DNA from: Spirosoma fluviale
GTDB taxonomy: Bacteria > Bacteroidota > Bacteroidia > Cytophagales > Spirosomataceae
Direction of reading: 5' to 3'
Assembly (NCBI GenBank): GCA_945906915.1
Contig: CAMDSI010000022.1
Coordinates: forward strand, 1-18,590
DNA length: 18,590 nt
Part shown: in pieces, positions 1 to 8,630 of the stretch
Position numbering within the stretch: position 1 is the stretch's first letter
Layout: each line of letters opens with the position of its first letter
Translations under genes and position numbers: made by a program
The notes under the pieces: model-generated
Seen by the model: the letters and a program-made list of their open reading frames with translations, nothing else
Databases searched by the model: none
What the model was told of the DNA's origin: nothing

Positions 1-54
1 CCTAATTTACCTAAGTCGAAAGAAGATATAGATTTTTTACATTTAATAAAATGA
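1..54 (+). CDS. 3' end of an upstream gene (partial)
   Basis: Frame 1 is open from the window edge and ends at TGA 52-54, giving a 17-residue C-terminal tail (PNLPKSKEDIDFLHLIK). The next gene starts 4 nt later, as expected for neighbouring genes of one operon. The other two forward frames of this stretch carry stops or do not lead into a gene. The product cannot be named from so short a tail. It would be the first visible member of the sugar operon that continues to 3465. Confidence 0.5.
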   Translation, partial: PNLPKSKEDIDFLHLIK

Positions 55-58
55 CGAC

Positions 59-1267
59 ATGAGCAATAATGCAGCTAAAGCGCTGGCGCAAGGAAAAGGA
101 ATTTTACGGCTTGCGCCTACTTGGGTACCGAGGTCTTTTTGTGTACCAGGGAGAAGAATTAAATTACATCCAGATGATTATTACGTCCTGGGTGGTGCCC
201 GTGGTGGAATCGATGAACGTTGGTTATCGTCAACGACCCCTGCTAAAAATGGACCATTGACCGGGGAAAACGAAGGCTTAAGTGCCGTTGTTTATTCCGA
301 CGGTGGGAAAGAAGAGCAGCTTCTTTTAATTGATGTAATCGAAGAATTGAAAGGCGAAGTGATCGGTGATCGTTTGTGGAATGAATACAAATCTTGGCCT
401 ATGTATTCGAAGTTTTTTGATAACATGGGCCCTTTGCCTCACCACATTCATCACAATGATGAGCATGCCGCTAAGATAGGTCAATTAGGGAAGCCTGAGG
501 CCTACTATTTCCCCCCGCAATTAAATAATCATGGAGGGGATTTCCCATACACGTTCTTTGGCATTGCTCCTGGTACAACCAAGGAACAAATTAAGGAGTG
601 TTTGATGAACTTCACAAAGGGGGATAACAAAATCACCATGTATTCTCAAGCATTTCCGTTGATTCCTGGGACGGGTTGGGATGTTCCTCCGGGGATGTTG
701 CACGCGCCAGGCAGTATGTGTACCTATGAGCCACAAAAAGCATCTGATGTTTTTGCGATGTATCAGTCGCTGGTTAATGAGGCTGTCATTCCAGAGGAGT
801 TATTGTGGAATGGTACTCCCAAAGAGGACATTGGGAATTATGATCAATTAATGGAGGTCATCGATTGGGAATTAAATACCAATCCTAATTTATTAGAAAC
901 GCGCTTTATGCAACCGATTCCCGTGCGGGATGAGGCTGAAATGGCGGCCGAAGGATACTCAGAAAAATGGGTATGCTACCGATCAGACGCGTTCAGCGCG
1001 AAAGAATTAACGGTATTTCCTGGCCAAACGGTTACCATCACGGATGCAGCCGCTTATGGTTTAATTATGATGCAAGGACATGGTAAAATGGGAGTTTGGA
1101 ATATCGAGACTCCGGCCATGATTCGGTATGGACAATTGACCAACGATGAATTTTTTGTCACAGAAGCTGCCGCGAAATCCGGTGTTCAGATCACGAATTA
1201 TTCTTCTACTGACCCGATTGTTATATTGAAACATTTTGGTCCAGCAAACCCAGATTTAAAATTATAA
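59..1267 (+). CDS. Phosphomannose-isomerase-like cupin protein
   Basis: 402-residue protein resembling class I mannose-6-phosphate isomerases, which are zinc-dependent cupins interconverting aldose and ketose phosphates. The metal-site pattern of that fold can be traced: a His-rich strand HHIHH at residues 128-132, KPEAYY at 145-150 supplying the usual Glu, and PPGMLHA at 211-217 supplying the distal His. A second, C-terminal beta-rich segment (about 310-395) looks like the degenerate cupin half of the family. There is no signal peptide, so it is probably cytoplasmic. The ATG at 59 follows the preceding stop by 4 nt, and the next gene begins 12 nt downstream, so it is cotranscribed with a sugar isomerase and a Gfo/Idh oxidoreductase. 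The substrate is unknown; the neighbours suggest sugar or polyol breakdown rather than housekeeping mannose metabolism. Confidence 0.8.
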   Translation: MSNNAAKALAQGKGILRLAPTWVPRSFCVPGRRIKLHPDDYYVLGGARGGIDERWLSSTTPAKNGPLTGENEGLSAVVYSDGGKEEQLLLIDVIEELKGEVIGDRLWNEYKSWPMYSKFFDNMGPLPHHIHHNDEHAAKIGQLGKPEAYYFPPQLNNHGGDFPYTFFGIAPGTTKEQIKECLMNFTKGDNKITMYSQAFPLIPGTGWDVPPGMLHAPGSMCTYEPQKASDVFAMYQSLVNEAVIPEELLWNGTPKEDIGNYDQLMEVIDWELNTNPNLLETRFMQPIPVRDEAEMAAEGYSEKWVCYRSDAFSAKELTVFPGQTVTITDAAAYGLIMMQGHGKMGVWNIETPAMIRYGQLTNDEFFVTEAAAKSGVQITNYSSTDPIVILKHFGPANPDLKL

Positions 1268-1279
1268 CCTATTTTTAAA

Positions 1280-2302
1280 ATGACTACTTATCCTAAATTA
1301 CACAATGCTACCTGGCCCGGAATTGTAGGCAAAGGCCCCGATTCAGAGCCCGTTATTTCACTCGATAAAATGCTCGCCATGACAGCCGCCGCGGAAGTCA
1401 ATGGCACTAAGTTTGATGGCGTTGATATTGGGTTATTGCCTCCTCATTTCGATATTGAAAGTGGGAAAGATGGCGCCAAAGCCTTGGCCGATAAAGTGGC
1501 CGCTCATGGCTTAGAAATTGGGAGTTTAGTGGCTCCTATTTGGGCAGGGAATGCGATGGGGGATAAAGACGCGCGCGATACGTTTGTGGACATGGTTCGC
1601 AAAACCTGTGAAATAGGTGCAGAACTACGCAAATTAGGCATTCGTCCGAATGGCATCGTTCGTATTGATTCTGCTGCGGGCGTGGCTGATTGGGCCAAAG
1701 ATCCTACAGGTAATTCTAAGTTAATTGTAGATACCTTCCAGCGTGCATGTGATGTTGCCGCAGATTTCGGTGAAAGATTGGCTGCTGAAGGAGAGATTTG
1801 TTGGGGAGGCATGCACTCTTGGCGGAATATGATTCAGACATTAGAAGCCGTAGATCGCCCTAACATTGGATTCCAAGCGGATATGTCCCATACCTTACTT
1901 TACACGATGGGTTATAATTGCCCCGAGGACCGAATTTTACCGGTTGATTATAACTGGGAAAATCGCGAGATATTAAAAGCGTCATTAAAAGAATTGACGG
2001 CAGCTCTTCGCCCATGGACAATCGATTTTCACGTGGCTCAAAATGACGGTACAGTTCATGGAACTGGAAGTCATGATAAGACGGGGCGCCACTGCTTAGC
2101 GACCGATCCTAATGGGAAGTTGAACATCGCTGAAGATGCTGGATTCTGGTTAAGAGATGCGGATGGACAAGTAACAAAAGCGTTCAAGCATATTTGTTGG
2201 GACGGCTGTATGTTCGGCAACTCCGTAATGGAGCAACAACAAACCTGGAATGATATTTTAGCGGCCATGATCGACGTGCGTGAGGCACATGGTTGGTCAT
2301 AA
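1280..2302 (+). CDS. Sugar phosphate isomerase/epimerase family TIM-barrel protein
   Basis: 340-residue protein of the xylose-isomerase-like TIM-barrel superfamily (AP endonuclease family 2 fold), whose members isomerise or epimerise sugars, inosose or keto-sugars using a divalent metal. Likely metal or substrate ligands sit at the C-terminal ends of strands: Glu172 in GEICWGG with His179, Asp201 and His204 in QADMSHT, His251 in DFHVAQND, and His260. There is no signal peptide, so it is cytoplasmic. It lies 12 nt after the cupin gene and 14 nt before the oxidoreductase. Pairing of such an isomerase with a Gfo/Idh/MocA dehydrogenase is common in Bacteroidota sugar and inositol catabolic operons, where the dehydrogenase makes a keto-sugar that the isomerase handles. 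The exact substrate cannot be read from sequence. Confidence 0.85.
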   Translation: MTTYPKLHNATWPGIVGKGPDSEPVISLDKMLAMTAAAEVNGTKFDGVDIGLLPPHFDIESGKDGAKALADKVAAHGLEIGSLVAPIWAGNAMGDKDARDTFVDMVRKTCEIGAELRKLGIRPNGIVRIDSAAGVADWAKDPTGNSKLIVDTFQRACDVAADFGERLAAEGEICWGGMHSWRNMIQTLEAVDRPNIGFQADMSHTLLYTMGYNCPEDRILPVDYNWENREILKASLKELTAALRPWTIDFHVAQNDGTVHGTGSHDKTGRHCLATDPNGKLNIAEDAGFWLRDADGQVTKAFKHICWDGCMFGNSVMEQQQTWNDILAAMIDVREAHGWS

Positions 2303-2316
2303 TAAACCTATACCCT

Positions 2317-3465
<1,149 letters not shown>

Positions 3466-4238
3466 TTTTTTGTTAAGAGTAGATAGGTTTGAATGGAACC
3501 GACCAATGTTAAAATCTACGCTGCAGAAGAATGATTGCTTGTGTAAATTATTGATTGCTATTAAGTTCTTGAACTTCTTTACGCTTTCTTCCTCTATCTC
3601 TTCTTTAGAATAGACCTTAGGCTGTCTTGCTTTACAGAATACTTTATCTAGCTTCTTTAAGGCGGGCTGATAATCAATCTTAAGGTCCTCGTTGAACCAC
3701 TTAGTCAAGTGGCTGTATTGCTTTGTTTCGTGTTTTGTAATAAACTCCCAATAAAAGTGCGAAACTAATTTGTCTTTTATTAGCGTATCCGCAACTGGTA
3801 TTTCTTCTAATGGCTCCTCTAAATTAGGCTTGAGATTAACAAAATAGTACCCCTTTGACTTCGAACCAATTTGGTAATGATTATCCGTCGCGATAATATT
3901 ATTTGCAATAAGGTATTCAATATATTCCTTATAGTCATGATTAAACGATTGTAGCTTATTAGAGTGGATCTCAATAATACCCCTATTATCCTCGATATTG
4001 GTAAGCCAAACACCTTTTGTAATTTGATCTAAAATGAAGTAAAATACGTCTATTTTTACCTTGCGCTTGAACGCGGGCGGGTAATCTTTAAGGATAGTCT
4101 CAAGGTTTATCCCTGATGGTATTTGCCAATAGATTTCTTGCTCTATACTTATCATTTTAAAAAAATAATAGATTTAGATAATGAAACCTGCCTTTTAAAG
4201 AACATCAACGCTTTTAGAATAGTTTTTATAAACAATCT

Positions 4239-5117
4239 CTAATAAAAATATTTGGTCTTCTTCCGTTTGAATACCAGCCACTTCTTTCCTGAATTATCCG
4301 TCTGGATATTTTCCTTGGTCAACAGCATTAAATCACAATGAGCGATTCCCGTGTAACACTGAAAAAGGAACACATCCTTGACCTCCTGATGAACGATTTT
4401 GGTTGGCTGGAAGGATTTAATTAACTCGAGTTCAGCGTTGTCTAAAAACGTCCTAGAAGAGGCTTCAAAGCTAAGTTTAACGAACTCAAAAGGGTTGCTG
4501 TCTGAGAATCCTAATTGTTTAGCATATCGAACAACTTTCTTCAGGTGCTGCAGCCTCTTGGTTACAGAATTAGTCACGTTATTACGTACCGTCCGTAAGT
4601 ACAAATCGTGCTTTTTCACAAACGAAACCGTAACATCGTGAAGCTCTACATCCTGTTTGCCTAGCGTGTCAACAATAAACTGCTTCATGATGTCCTTACT
4701 CATCTGGTATTTGATCAAGGTTGCGTTTGTGTAGACTTTGCCTACCAGCTGAGCCATTTCTTCATTGTGCAAATCGTACATTTGAAGGAGTGTGGGTATT
4801 GTTTTGGCAGTAGGTTTAGAAGTGGCTGATTGAAACCGATCAATCACGAAGCGTACTTTGACTTGATCCATTTGTTTCAGCAATGAATAGTAACTATCCA
4901 GTAGCTTGTTCTCAATAGAAATTAGCTCTTGATTAAGCTTAGCTGCGTGATGATCACTTCCTTTTATGCGCTGCTTTGTTGCATCCCATGCTTGGGCATT
5001 AATCTTCACTCCTGTTGAAATGTTCTTGATCTCGTTGGCTATAATTAAGCGCAACATGATGGGAGATTGACCCAATTTGTCTATCCGTGATCTGTAAATC
5101 CAAAATAATGTTTTCAT
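4239..5117 (-). pseudogene. Truncated tyrosine-recombinase (phage-type integrase)
   Basis: 292 residues of a Bacteroidota-type site-specific integrase, which in intact form is about 400 residues. Residues 1-85 are the N-terminal arm-binding domain (opening MKTLFWIYRSR), and about 105-205 are the SAM-like core-binding helices. The catalytic domain starts near 210 with the FQCYTGIAHCDLMLL segment at 252-266, which has Ala-His where many relatives carry the first catalytic Arg (this is seen in other Bacteroidota integrases). The frame stops at KRKKTKYFY, so the second conserved box (H-x-L-R-H) and the nucleophilic Tyr are absent. Nothing recognisable continues the protein in the 83 nt downstream. 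It is therefore very probably inactive. It starts 140 nt from the 3' end of tRNA-Asn and reads away from it, the usual geometry of a tRNA-targeting element. Confidence 0.8.
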
Positions 5118-5202
5118 CTGTGTTTTGATTTAACACAGGCACAAAATGACGTTGATTTTGTGTGACCAAAAATGTGACCTAATGACGTGTTTTCAGGTCA
5201 CA
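5118..5202. repeat. Paired inverted repeats between integrase and tRNA-Asn
   Basis: Two perfect palindromic arrangements lie directly upstream of the integrase start. CTGTGTT (5118-5124) pairs with AACACAG (5132-5138) across a 7-nt loop. TGTGACCT (5173-5180) pairs with AGGTCACA (5195-5202) across 14 nt. A further direct copy of TGTGACC is at 5161-5167. Repeats in this position are typical of integrase arm-type sites or of an operator controlling the integrase gene; which applies here is inference. Confidence 0.5.
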
Positions 5203-5211
5203 ATTGGTAAC

Positions 5212-5243
5212 AAAAAAGCACTAACGTGTGTTACGATAGTGCT
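5212..5243 (-). terminator. Intrinsic terminator after tRNA-Asn
   Basis: Read on the minus strand, a stem AGCACTA/TAGTGCT (5243-5237 with 5223-5217), extended inward by CGT/ACG past a single mismatch, is followed by six T residues (5217-5212, sharing the stem's last base). It begins 13 nt after the tRNA 3' end and should end its transcript. It also separates the tRNA from the integrase remnant. Confidence 0.8.
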
Positions 5244-5256
5244 TTGAATTGTTTTG

Positions 5257-5330
5257 CTCCCTCTCCTGGGCTCGAACCAGGGACCCCATGATTAACAGTC
5301 ATGTGCTCTAACCAACTGAGCTAAGAAGGA
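5257..5330 (-). tRNA. tRNA-Asn (anticodon GTT)
   Basis: A complete cloverleaf reads on the minus strand. The acceptor stem TCCTTCT pairs with AGAGGGA, allowing one G-T pair. The D stem is GCTC/GAGC, the anticodon stem CATGA/TCATG with loop CTGTTAA, and the T stem CCTGG/CCAGG with loop TTCGAGC. The anticodon is GTT (5296-5294) and the discriminator base is G (5257), as expected for asparagine. CCA is not encoded. An integrase remnant begins 140 nt beyond the 3' end, so this gene was probably the attachment target of an element. Confidence 0.97.
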
Positions 5331-5351
5331 ATTTTGTTCCTATTGGGACTG

Positions 5352-5382
5352 CAAAAATAGGGGGCTAAATCAGTAAATGCAA
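5352..5382 (-). promoter_or_regulatory. Probable tRNA-Asn promoter
   Basis: On the minus strand TATTTTTG (5359-5352) matches the Bacteroidota -7 element TAnnTTTG exactly, and TTG (5382-5380) lies 20 nt upstream as a -33 element. Transcription would start near 5345, about 15 nt before the tRNA. The promoter is laid over the terminator hairpin of the upstream hlyD-type gene, with that stem occupying the spacer. Confidence 0.6.
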
Positions 5383-5401
5383 GATAGCCCCCCGTTTTTT
5401 T
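5360..5401. terminator. Bidirectional-looking terminator after the hlyD-type gene
   Basis: The stem GGGGGCTA (5360-5367) pairs with TAGCCCCC (5385-5392) around a 17-nt loop. A run of T follows on the plus strand (5395-5401), and five T follow on the minus strand after one A. On the minus strand it lies 14 nt past the stop of the adaptor gene at 5406 and should end that operon before tRNA-Asn. Confidence 0.75.
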
Positions 5402-5405
5402 CAAT

Positions 5406-6800
5406 TTATTTCTTCTCAGCGGCCTTTTCTGCTGCTTTCGGATCCTTCTTTTTCACTAAGTCTCCTTCTTTCAACTTCTTGGCTACCGTCGCGTATGGCC
5501 CTGCAATAATCTCTTGTCCGTCTTTCAAGCCAGACACGATTTCGATATTTTCAAAATCCGAGATCCCCGTTTTAACTTGAATCATTTTCGCTTTGCCTTT
5601 CTCCATCACAAACACCACTTCTTTCGTGTTTTCCTTGCGTTTCTTCGCTTCTAAGGCATCGTTTGAGTTCATTGAATTCGTTCCATCTTCTTCTTTCTTT
5701 TCGCCTTCTGCTACAGCGCCTATTTCGCGCGTTGTCACAGATGATAAAGGAACAGTTAAGGTGTTTTCTTGTCTGTTAGTCAAAATCTCCACAGAGGCCG
5801 TCATTCCCGGTTTCAATGGATACGACAATTTACCTTTAATTAAATCCGCATAAGACGATCGCAATACACGAATCTTTACTTCAAATTCCGTTACTGCATC
5901 ATTTGAAACAGCAGACACGCCACTCGAATTCGCCGAACTCGCGATTTCATAAACCACCCCCTTGAACTTGCGTTCGCTAGAAGAGAACGCATCCACGTCG
6001 ATTAATACCGTATCTCCGATACTTACGCGAGTAATGTCATTTTCGTTTACATTTACACGCACTTCCATTTTATTCAAGTTCGCAATGCGCAACATTTCCG
6101 TTCCCGCCATTTGTGACGTTCCTACCACACGCTCCCCTAATTCAACGTTCAACTTAGAAATGATACCACTTTGAGGGGCATAAATCGTTGTCTTCGTTAA
6201 GTTCGTTTTCGCTTCTTTCAAAGTTGCCTCTGAAGATTTCACGTTATAATTTGCCGCATTTACGTTTGCTTTTGCGGCTTCCAGATCTTGTTTTGCCACG
6301 GTGTAAGCAGATACGAATTGATCAAAATCAGCATCAGAAATTACCTTATCCTTGTGCAATTTCGCATTTCGATCGTAATCGATTTTAGCCTTAGAAAGAC
6401 GTGCTTCGCTTTGGGCTAACACCGCCTTACTTTGTTCCATATTTGCTTTCGTCGCATTCATTTGCGCTTCTGCACGTGCCAAAAGAGACACATAATTATC
6501 TGGACGAATCTTTAATAATTCTTGGCCAGCCACAACTGAATCGCCTTCCGCCACATTCAAAGAAACAATCTCTCCAGAAACGTCTGGGGATAATTTCACC
6601 TCTACCTCCGGCTGAATCTTTCCAGATGCACTTACTTTTTCGATGATCGTCGAACGAGACACCTTCGCGAACTCTACTTCCGTAGGCTCGACCTTCCCGA
6701 TCCATTCCATTTTTTTGGCTAGAAATAATCCGCCAAAAATCAATACCACCGCGCCTCCGATGATCATCCAAGTCCGCTTACTGTTGTTGTTAGTTGCCAT
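5406..6800 (-). CDS. HlyD/MacA-type periplasmic adaptor of an efflux system
   Basis: 464-residue membrane-fusion protein that would link an inner-membrane pump to a TolC-like channel across the periplasm. Residues 10-28 form one membrane anchor with a short cytoplasmic N-terminus. Residues 60-98 (around SPDVSGEIVSLNVAEGD) are the first half of the biotinyl-lipoyl domain. About 103-203 is a long Ala/Lys/Glu-rich coiled-coil hairpin. IYAPQSGIISKLNVELGERV (206-225) closes the lipoyl domain and beta-barrel strands follow. Near 365-395 there is a charged Lys/Glu/Asn-rich insertion, and the C-terminus is a Lys/Ala/Glu tail. The TolC-like gene lies upstream on the same strand, but no pump gene (MacB/ABC or RND) is adjacent; a terminator and tRNA-Asn follow instead. 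The ATG start at 6800 directly precedes the membrane anchor. Confidence 0.92.
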   Translation of the reverse strand: MATNNNSKRTWMIIGGAVVLIFGGLFLAKKMEWIGKVEPTEVEFAKVSRSTIIEKVSASGKIQPEVEVKLSPDVSGEIVSLNVAEGDSVVAGQELLKIRPDNYVSLLARAEAQMNATKANMEQSKAVLAQSEARLSKAKIDYDRNAKLHKDKVISDADFDQFVSAYTVAKQDLEAAKANVNAANYNVKSSEATLKEAKTNLTKTTIYAPQSGIISKLNVELGERVVGTSQMAGTEMLRIANLNKMEVRVNVNENDITRVSIGDTVLIDVDAFSSSERKFKGVVYEIASSANSSGVSAVSNDAVTEFEVKIRVLRSSYADLIKGKLSYPLKPGMTASVEILTNRQENTLTVPLSSVTTREIGAVAEGEKKEEDGTNSMNSNDALEAKKRKENTKEVVFVMEKGKAKMIQVKTGISDFENIEIVSGLKDGQEIIAGPYATVAKKLKEGDLVKKKDPKAAEKAAEKK

Positions 6801-6810
6801 AGTTTTAATC

Positions 6811-7154
6811 GCGGCTTCGCCGCTCTTTAGTCGTCACTTCGTGACTTAGTCGCGACTGCGTCGCTTAGTCGTCCTGCGGACTTAGTCATCGCTTCGCGAT
6901 TTAGTCGACTTCGTCTTAGTCTTTGTGACTTTATTTATTGTTTATAATTAATTCTCTAGTCATCGCTTCGCGATTTAGTCGTCCTTCGGACTTAGTCGCG
7001 ACTGCGTCGCTTAGTCGACTTCGTCTTAGTCAATGGGTCGTCACTTCGTGACTTAGTCGTTGCTTCGCAACTTAGTCGACTTCGTCTTAGTCAATGGGTC
7101 CACTTTTCGACTCTTTGACTAAACCTCACAGAGGTGACTAAGCCGCAACGCGGC
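6811..7154. repeat. Array of 15 mini-hairpins joined by TTAGTC linkers
   Basis: The gap between the tolC-like and hlyD-like genes is filled by short perfect palindromes, each with a 3-nt loop, separated by the constant hexamer TTAGTC (13 exact copies plus one CTAGTC). Hairpins lie at 6811-6823, 6833-6845, 6852-6864, 6871-6881, 6888-6900, 6907-6915, 6962-6974, 6981-6991, 6998-7010, 7017-7025, 7040-7052, 7059-7071 and 7078-7086. Two more, at 7123-7135 and 7142-7154, have the linker inverted (GACTAA). Arms differ between units (GTCAC/GTGAC, GCGAC/GTCGC, ATCGC/GCGAT, GTTGC/GCAAC, GTCC/GGAC, GAC/GTC) yet always pair. The plus-strand loop is TTC or TGC in the first 13. A block with AATGGGTC is duplicated (7011-7039 and 7072-7100). 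AT-rich DNA at 6922-6955 interrupts the series. Confidence 0.9.
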
Positions 7155-7158
7155 GACT

Positions 7159-7195
7159 TTTGGTTTTTCAGTTGCTCCGCAACTAAAAAACCAAA
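7159..7195. terminator. Long hairpin at the 3' end of the tolC-like gene
   Basis: An inverted repeat pairs 7159-7175 with 7179-7195 around the loop TCC (GGA on the coding minus strand), with one mismatch, giving 16 paired bases. The right arm overlaps the last codons and stop of the tolC-like gene. There is no T run after the stem, so it may protect or process the transcript rather than act as a standard terminator. Confidence 0.5.
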
Positions 7196-8535
7196 CTCTT
7201 CCCCTGATAAAAATCCAAAATCTTCGTTCTAAATACGAAATCATATTTAGATTGAACCAAACTCAAACGCGCGCGATCTAAATTCGTCTTTTGCAAATTA
7301 TAACTCACGAAGTCAATCGTACCTGCACCAAAACGACTTTCAGCCGCTCGGAAAGATTCTTCTAAAGCAGAAACCTGCGAAAGTCCCGCCTCATATTTCA
7401 TCGCTGCATTATTTAGATTCAGATATGCTTGCTCAATATTTTGACGTAAAGTCAAGCGAGCCCTTTCGGCCTCAATAGAAGCATTTTCTCGTTGCAAGCC
7501 AGCCTGTGCAATTCTAGTTCTGGAAGCAAATCGAGTGAAGATGGGGATATTTAATCCTACGGAAAGTACTTTGTTTTGGGTATTATTAATTTGATCAAAA
7601 TACCCCAAGGTTAAAGCGTTCGATTGATTCGCAGACACACTTGCATTGAATGATAAAGTAGGTAGTGTTGCTGATTTTGCAACCGAAATTCCTTTTAAAG
7701 CACTCTGAACTCTAAGGTCGGCTGCCTTAACTAAAGGCTGAATCGTTAAAGCTTTAGTATATAATTCATCTAATCCCGTTTCATATCCTTTCGTATTAGG
7801 AACTGGAACCTGAATTCGTTGCAGCTCAATAGCTGAAATACTCGAATCGTTTAAAAGTTGTAATAAGGTTAATTTGTTAAGGTCTAAATTGCTATAAAAA
7901 TTCACCACGTTAGACTCTTCATTCGCTAATTGCGCTTTTAAATCTAACAGATTAGAAGGGGCAAGCGAGCCCGCATTCACTAATTTTTCTGTGCGAGTGA
8001 TCTGTAATTTCGTGATTTCTGTCTGCGATTTAGCAATACTTAATTGGTCTTCCGAATTCAATATGGCTAAATAAGCAAGCACCACTTGTAATGAGATGTT
8101 TTCTCTAATAGAAGCCAAATCTTCTTGTGATGCCTTCAGGTTGTAATCATTCTGGAGAACGGTGTTGCGGATTTGGCCCCCATTAAAAAGAAGCATTCCC
8201 GCATTTAAACCTAGGTTATTGTAATTAATATTACGCGAATCGAATCCGTTCGTAAACGGGTTAATACTACGTCCAAAACTCGCCGACTGGTTGATATTCG
8301 CATTTAAATTAGGCAAAGCATTGTTTTTAGACTGCTGAAGCTGCAACTGGGCATTGCGCAAACTCACCTCAGAAGACTTCACATTTAGGTTGTGTTGTAA
8401 CGCGATTTCAACCGCCTTAGAAAGTGATAATTGAACCACGCTTCCGTTCGCCTGGATAGCAGAAGCGTTTTGGGCTGAGGCCGATATTCCGCTGGCTAAT
8501 AGTAAAGCAGAAAGGCTAAATATTTTTAAAGACAT
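7183..8535 (-). CDS. TolC-family outer-membrane efflux protein
   Basis: 450-residue protein with an N-terminal signal peptide (MSLKIFSLSALLLASG, probably cut after ASAQ near residue 22). Two repeats of the outer-membrane efflux domain follow, each starting with a long amphipathic helix: LSLSKAVEIALQHNLNVKS near 36-54, and a second from about residue 250. Long Gln/Asn/Ala-rich helices build the periplasmic tunnel. Length and layout match TolC homologues. It should form the outer-membrane exit duct for the HlyD/MacA-type adaptor encoded downstream on the same strand after a 382-nt hairpin-filled gap. A -7 promoter element lies upstream at 8558-8565. The stop codon lies inside a large hairpin. 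The substrate exported is unknown. Confidence 0.93.
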   Translation of the reverse strand: MSLKIFSLSALLLASGISASAQNASAIQANGSVVQLSLSKAVEIALQHNLNVKSSEVSLRNAQLQLQQSKNNALPNLNANINQSASFGRSINPFTNGFDSRNINYNNLGLNAGMLLFNGGQIRNTVLQNDYNLKASQEDLASIRENISLQVVLAYLAILNSEDQLSIAKSQTEITKLQITRTEKLVNAGSLAPSNLLDLKAQLANEESNVVNFYSNLDLNKLTLLQLLNDSSISAIELQRIQVPVPNTKGYETGLDELYTKALTIQPLVKAADLRVQSALKGISVAKSATLPTLSFNASVSANQSNALTLGYFDQINNTQNKVLSVGLNIPIFTRFASRTRIAQAGLQRENASIEAERARLTLRQNIEQAYLNLNNAAMKYEAGLSQVSALEESFRAAESRFGAGTIDFVSYNLQKTNLDRARLSLVQSKYDFVFRTKILDFYQGKSLVF

Positions 8536-8557
8536 AAGGTCAACAATAAAATGTATG

Positions 8558-8565
8558 CAAAGGTA
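8558..8565 (-). promoter_or_regulatory. -7 promoter element of the tolC-like gene
   Basis: The minus strand reads TACCTTTG, an exact TAnnTTTG match, 22 nt before the ATG at 8535. No TTG is found at the usual -33 distance, so only the -7 half is supported. Confidence 0.5.
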
Positions 8566-8630
8566 AACAATCCTCCGAATGTGGCTCCTGATTTTAGGAT
8601 AAACGGCAAGGCTTCAGGATGAAACCCCAT

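Noticed and set aside
2293..2316. Earlier TTG start for the Gfo/Idh oxidoreductase
   Set aside because: It overlaps the upstream gene, and ATG 2317 directly precedes the Rossmann fold.
3466..3600. Distal attachment repeat of the tRNA-Asn element
   Set aside because: I looked for the tRNA 3' sequence (CCTGGTTCGAGCCCAGG) and its reverse complement here and saw no copy.
6811..7154. Possible CRISPR array
   Set aside because: Units are palindromes of 9-13 nt with 6-nt constant linkers; there are no long identical repeats with unique 30-nt spacers and no cas genes.
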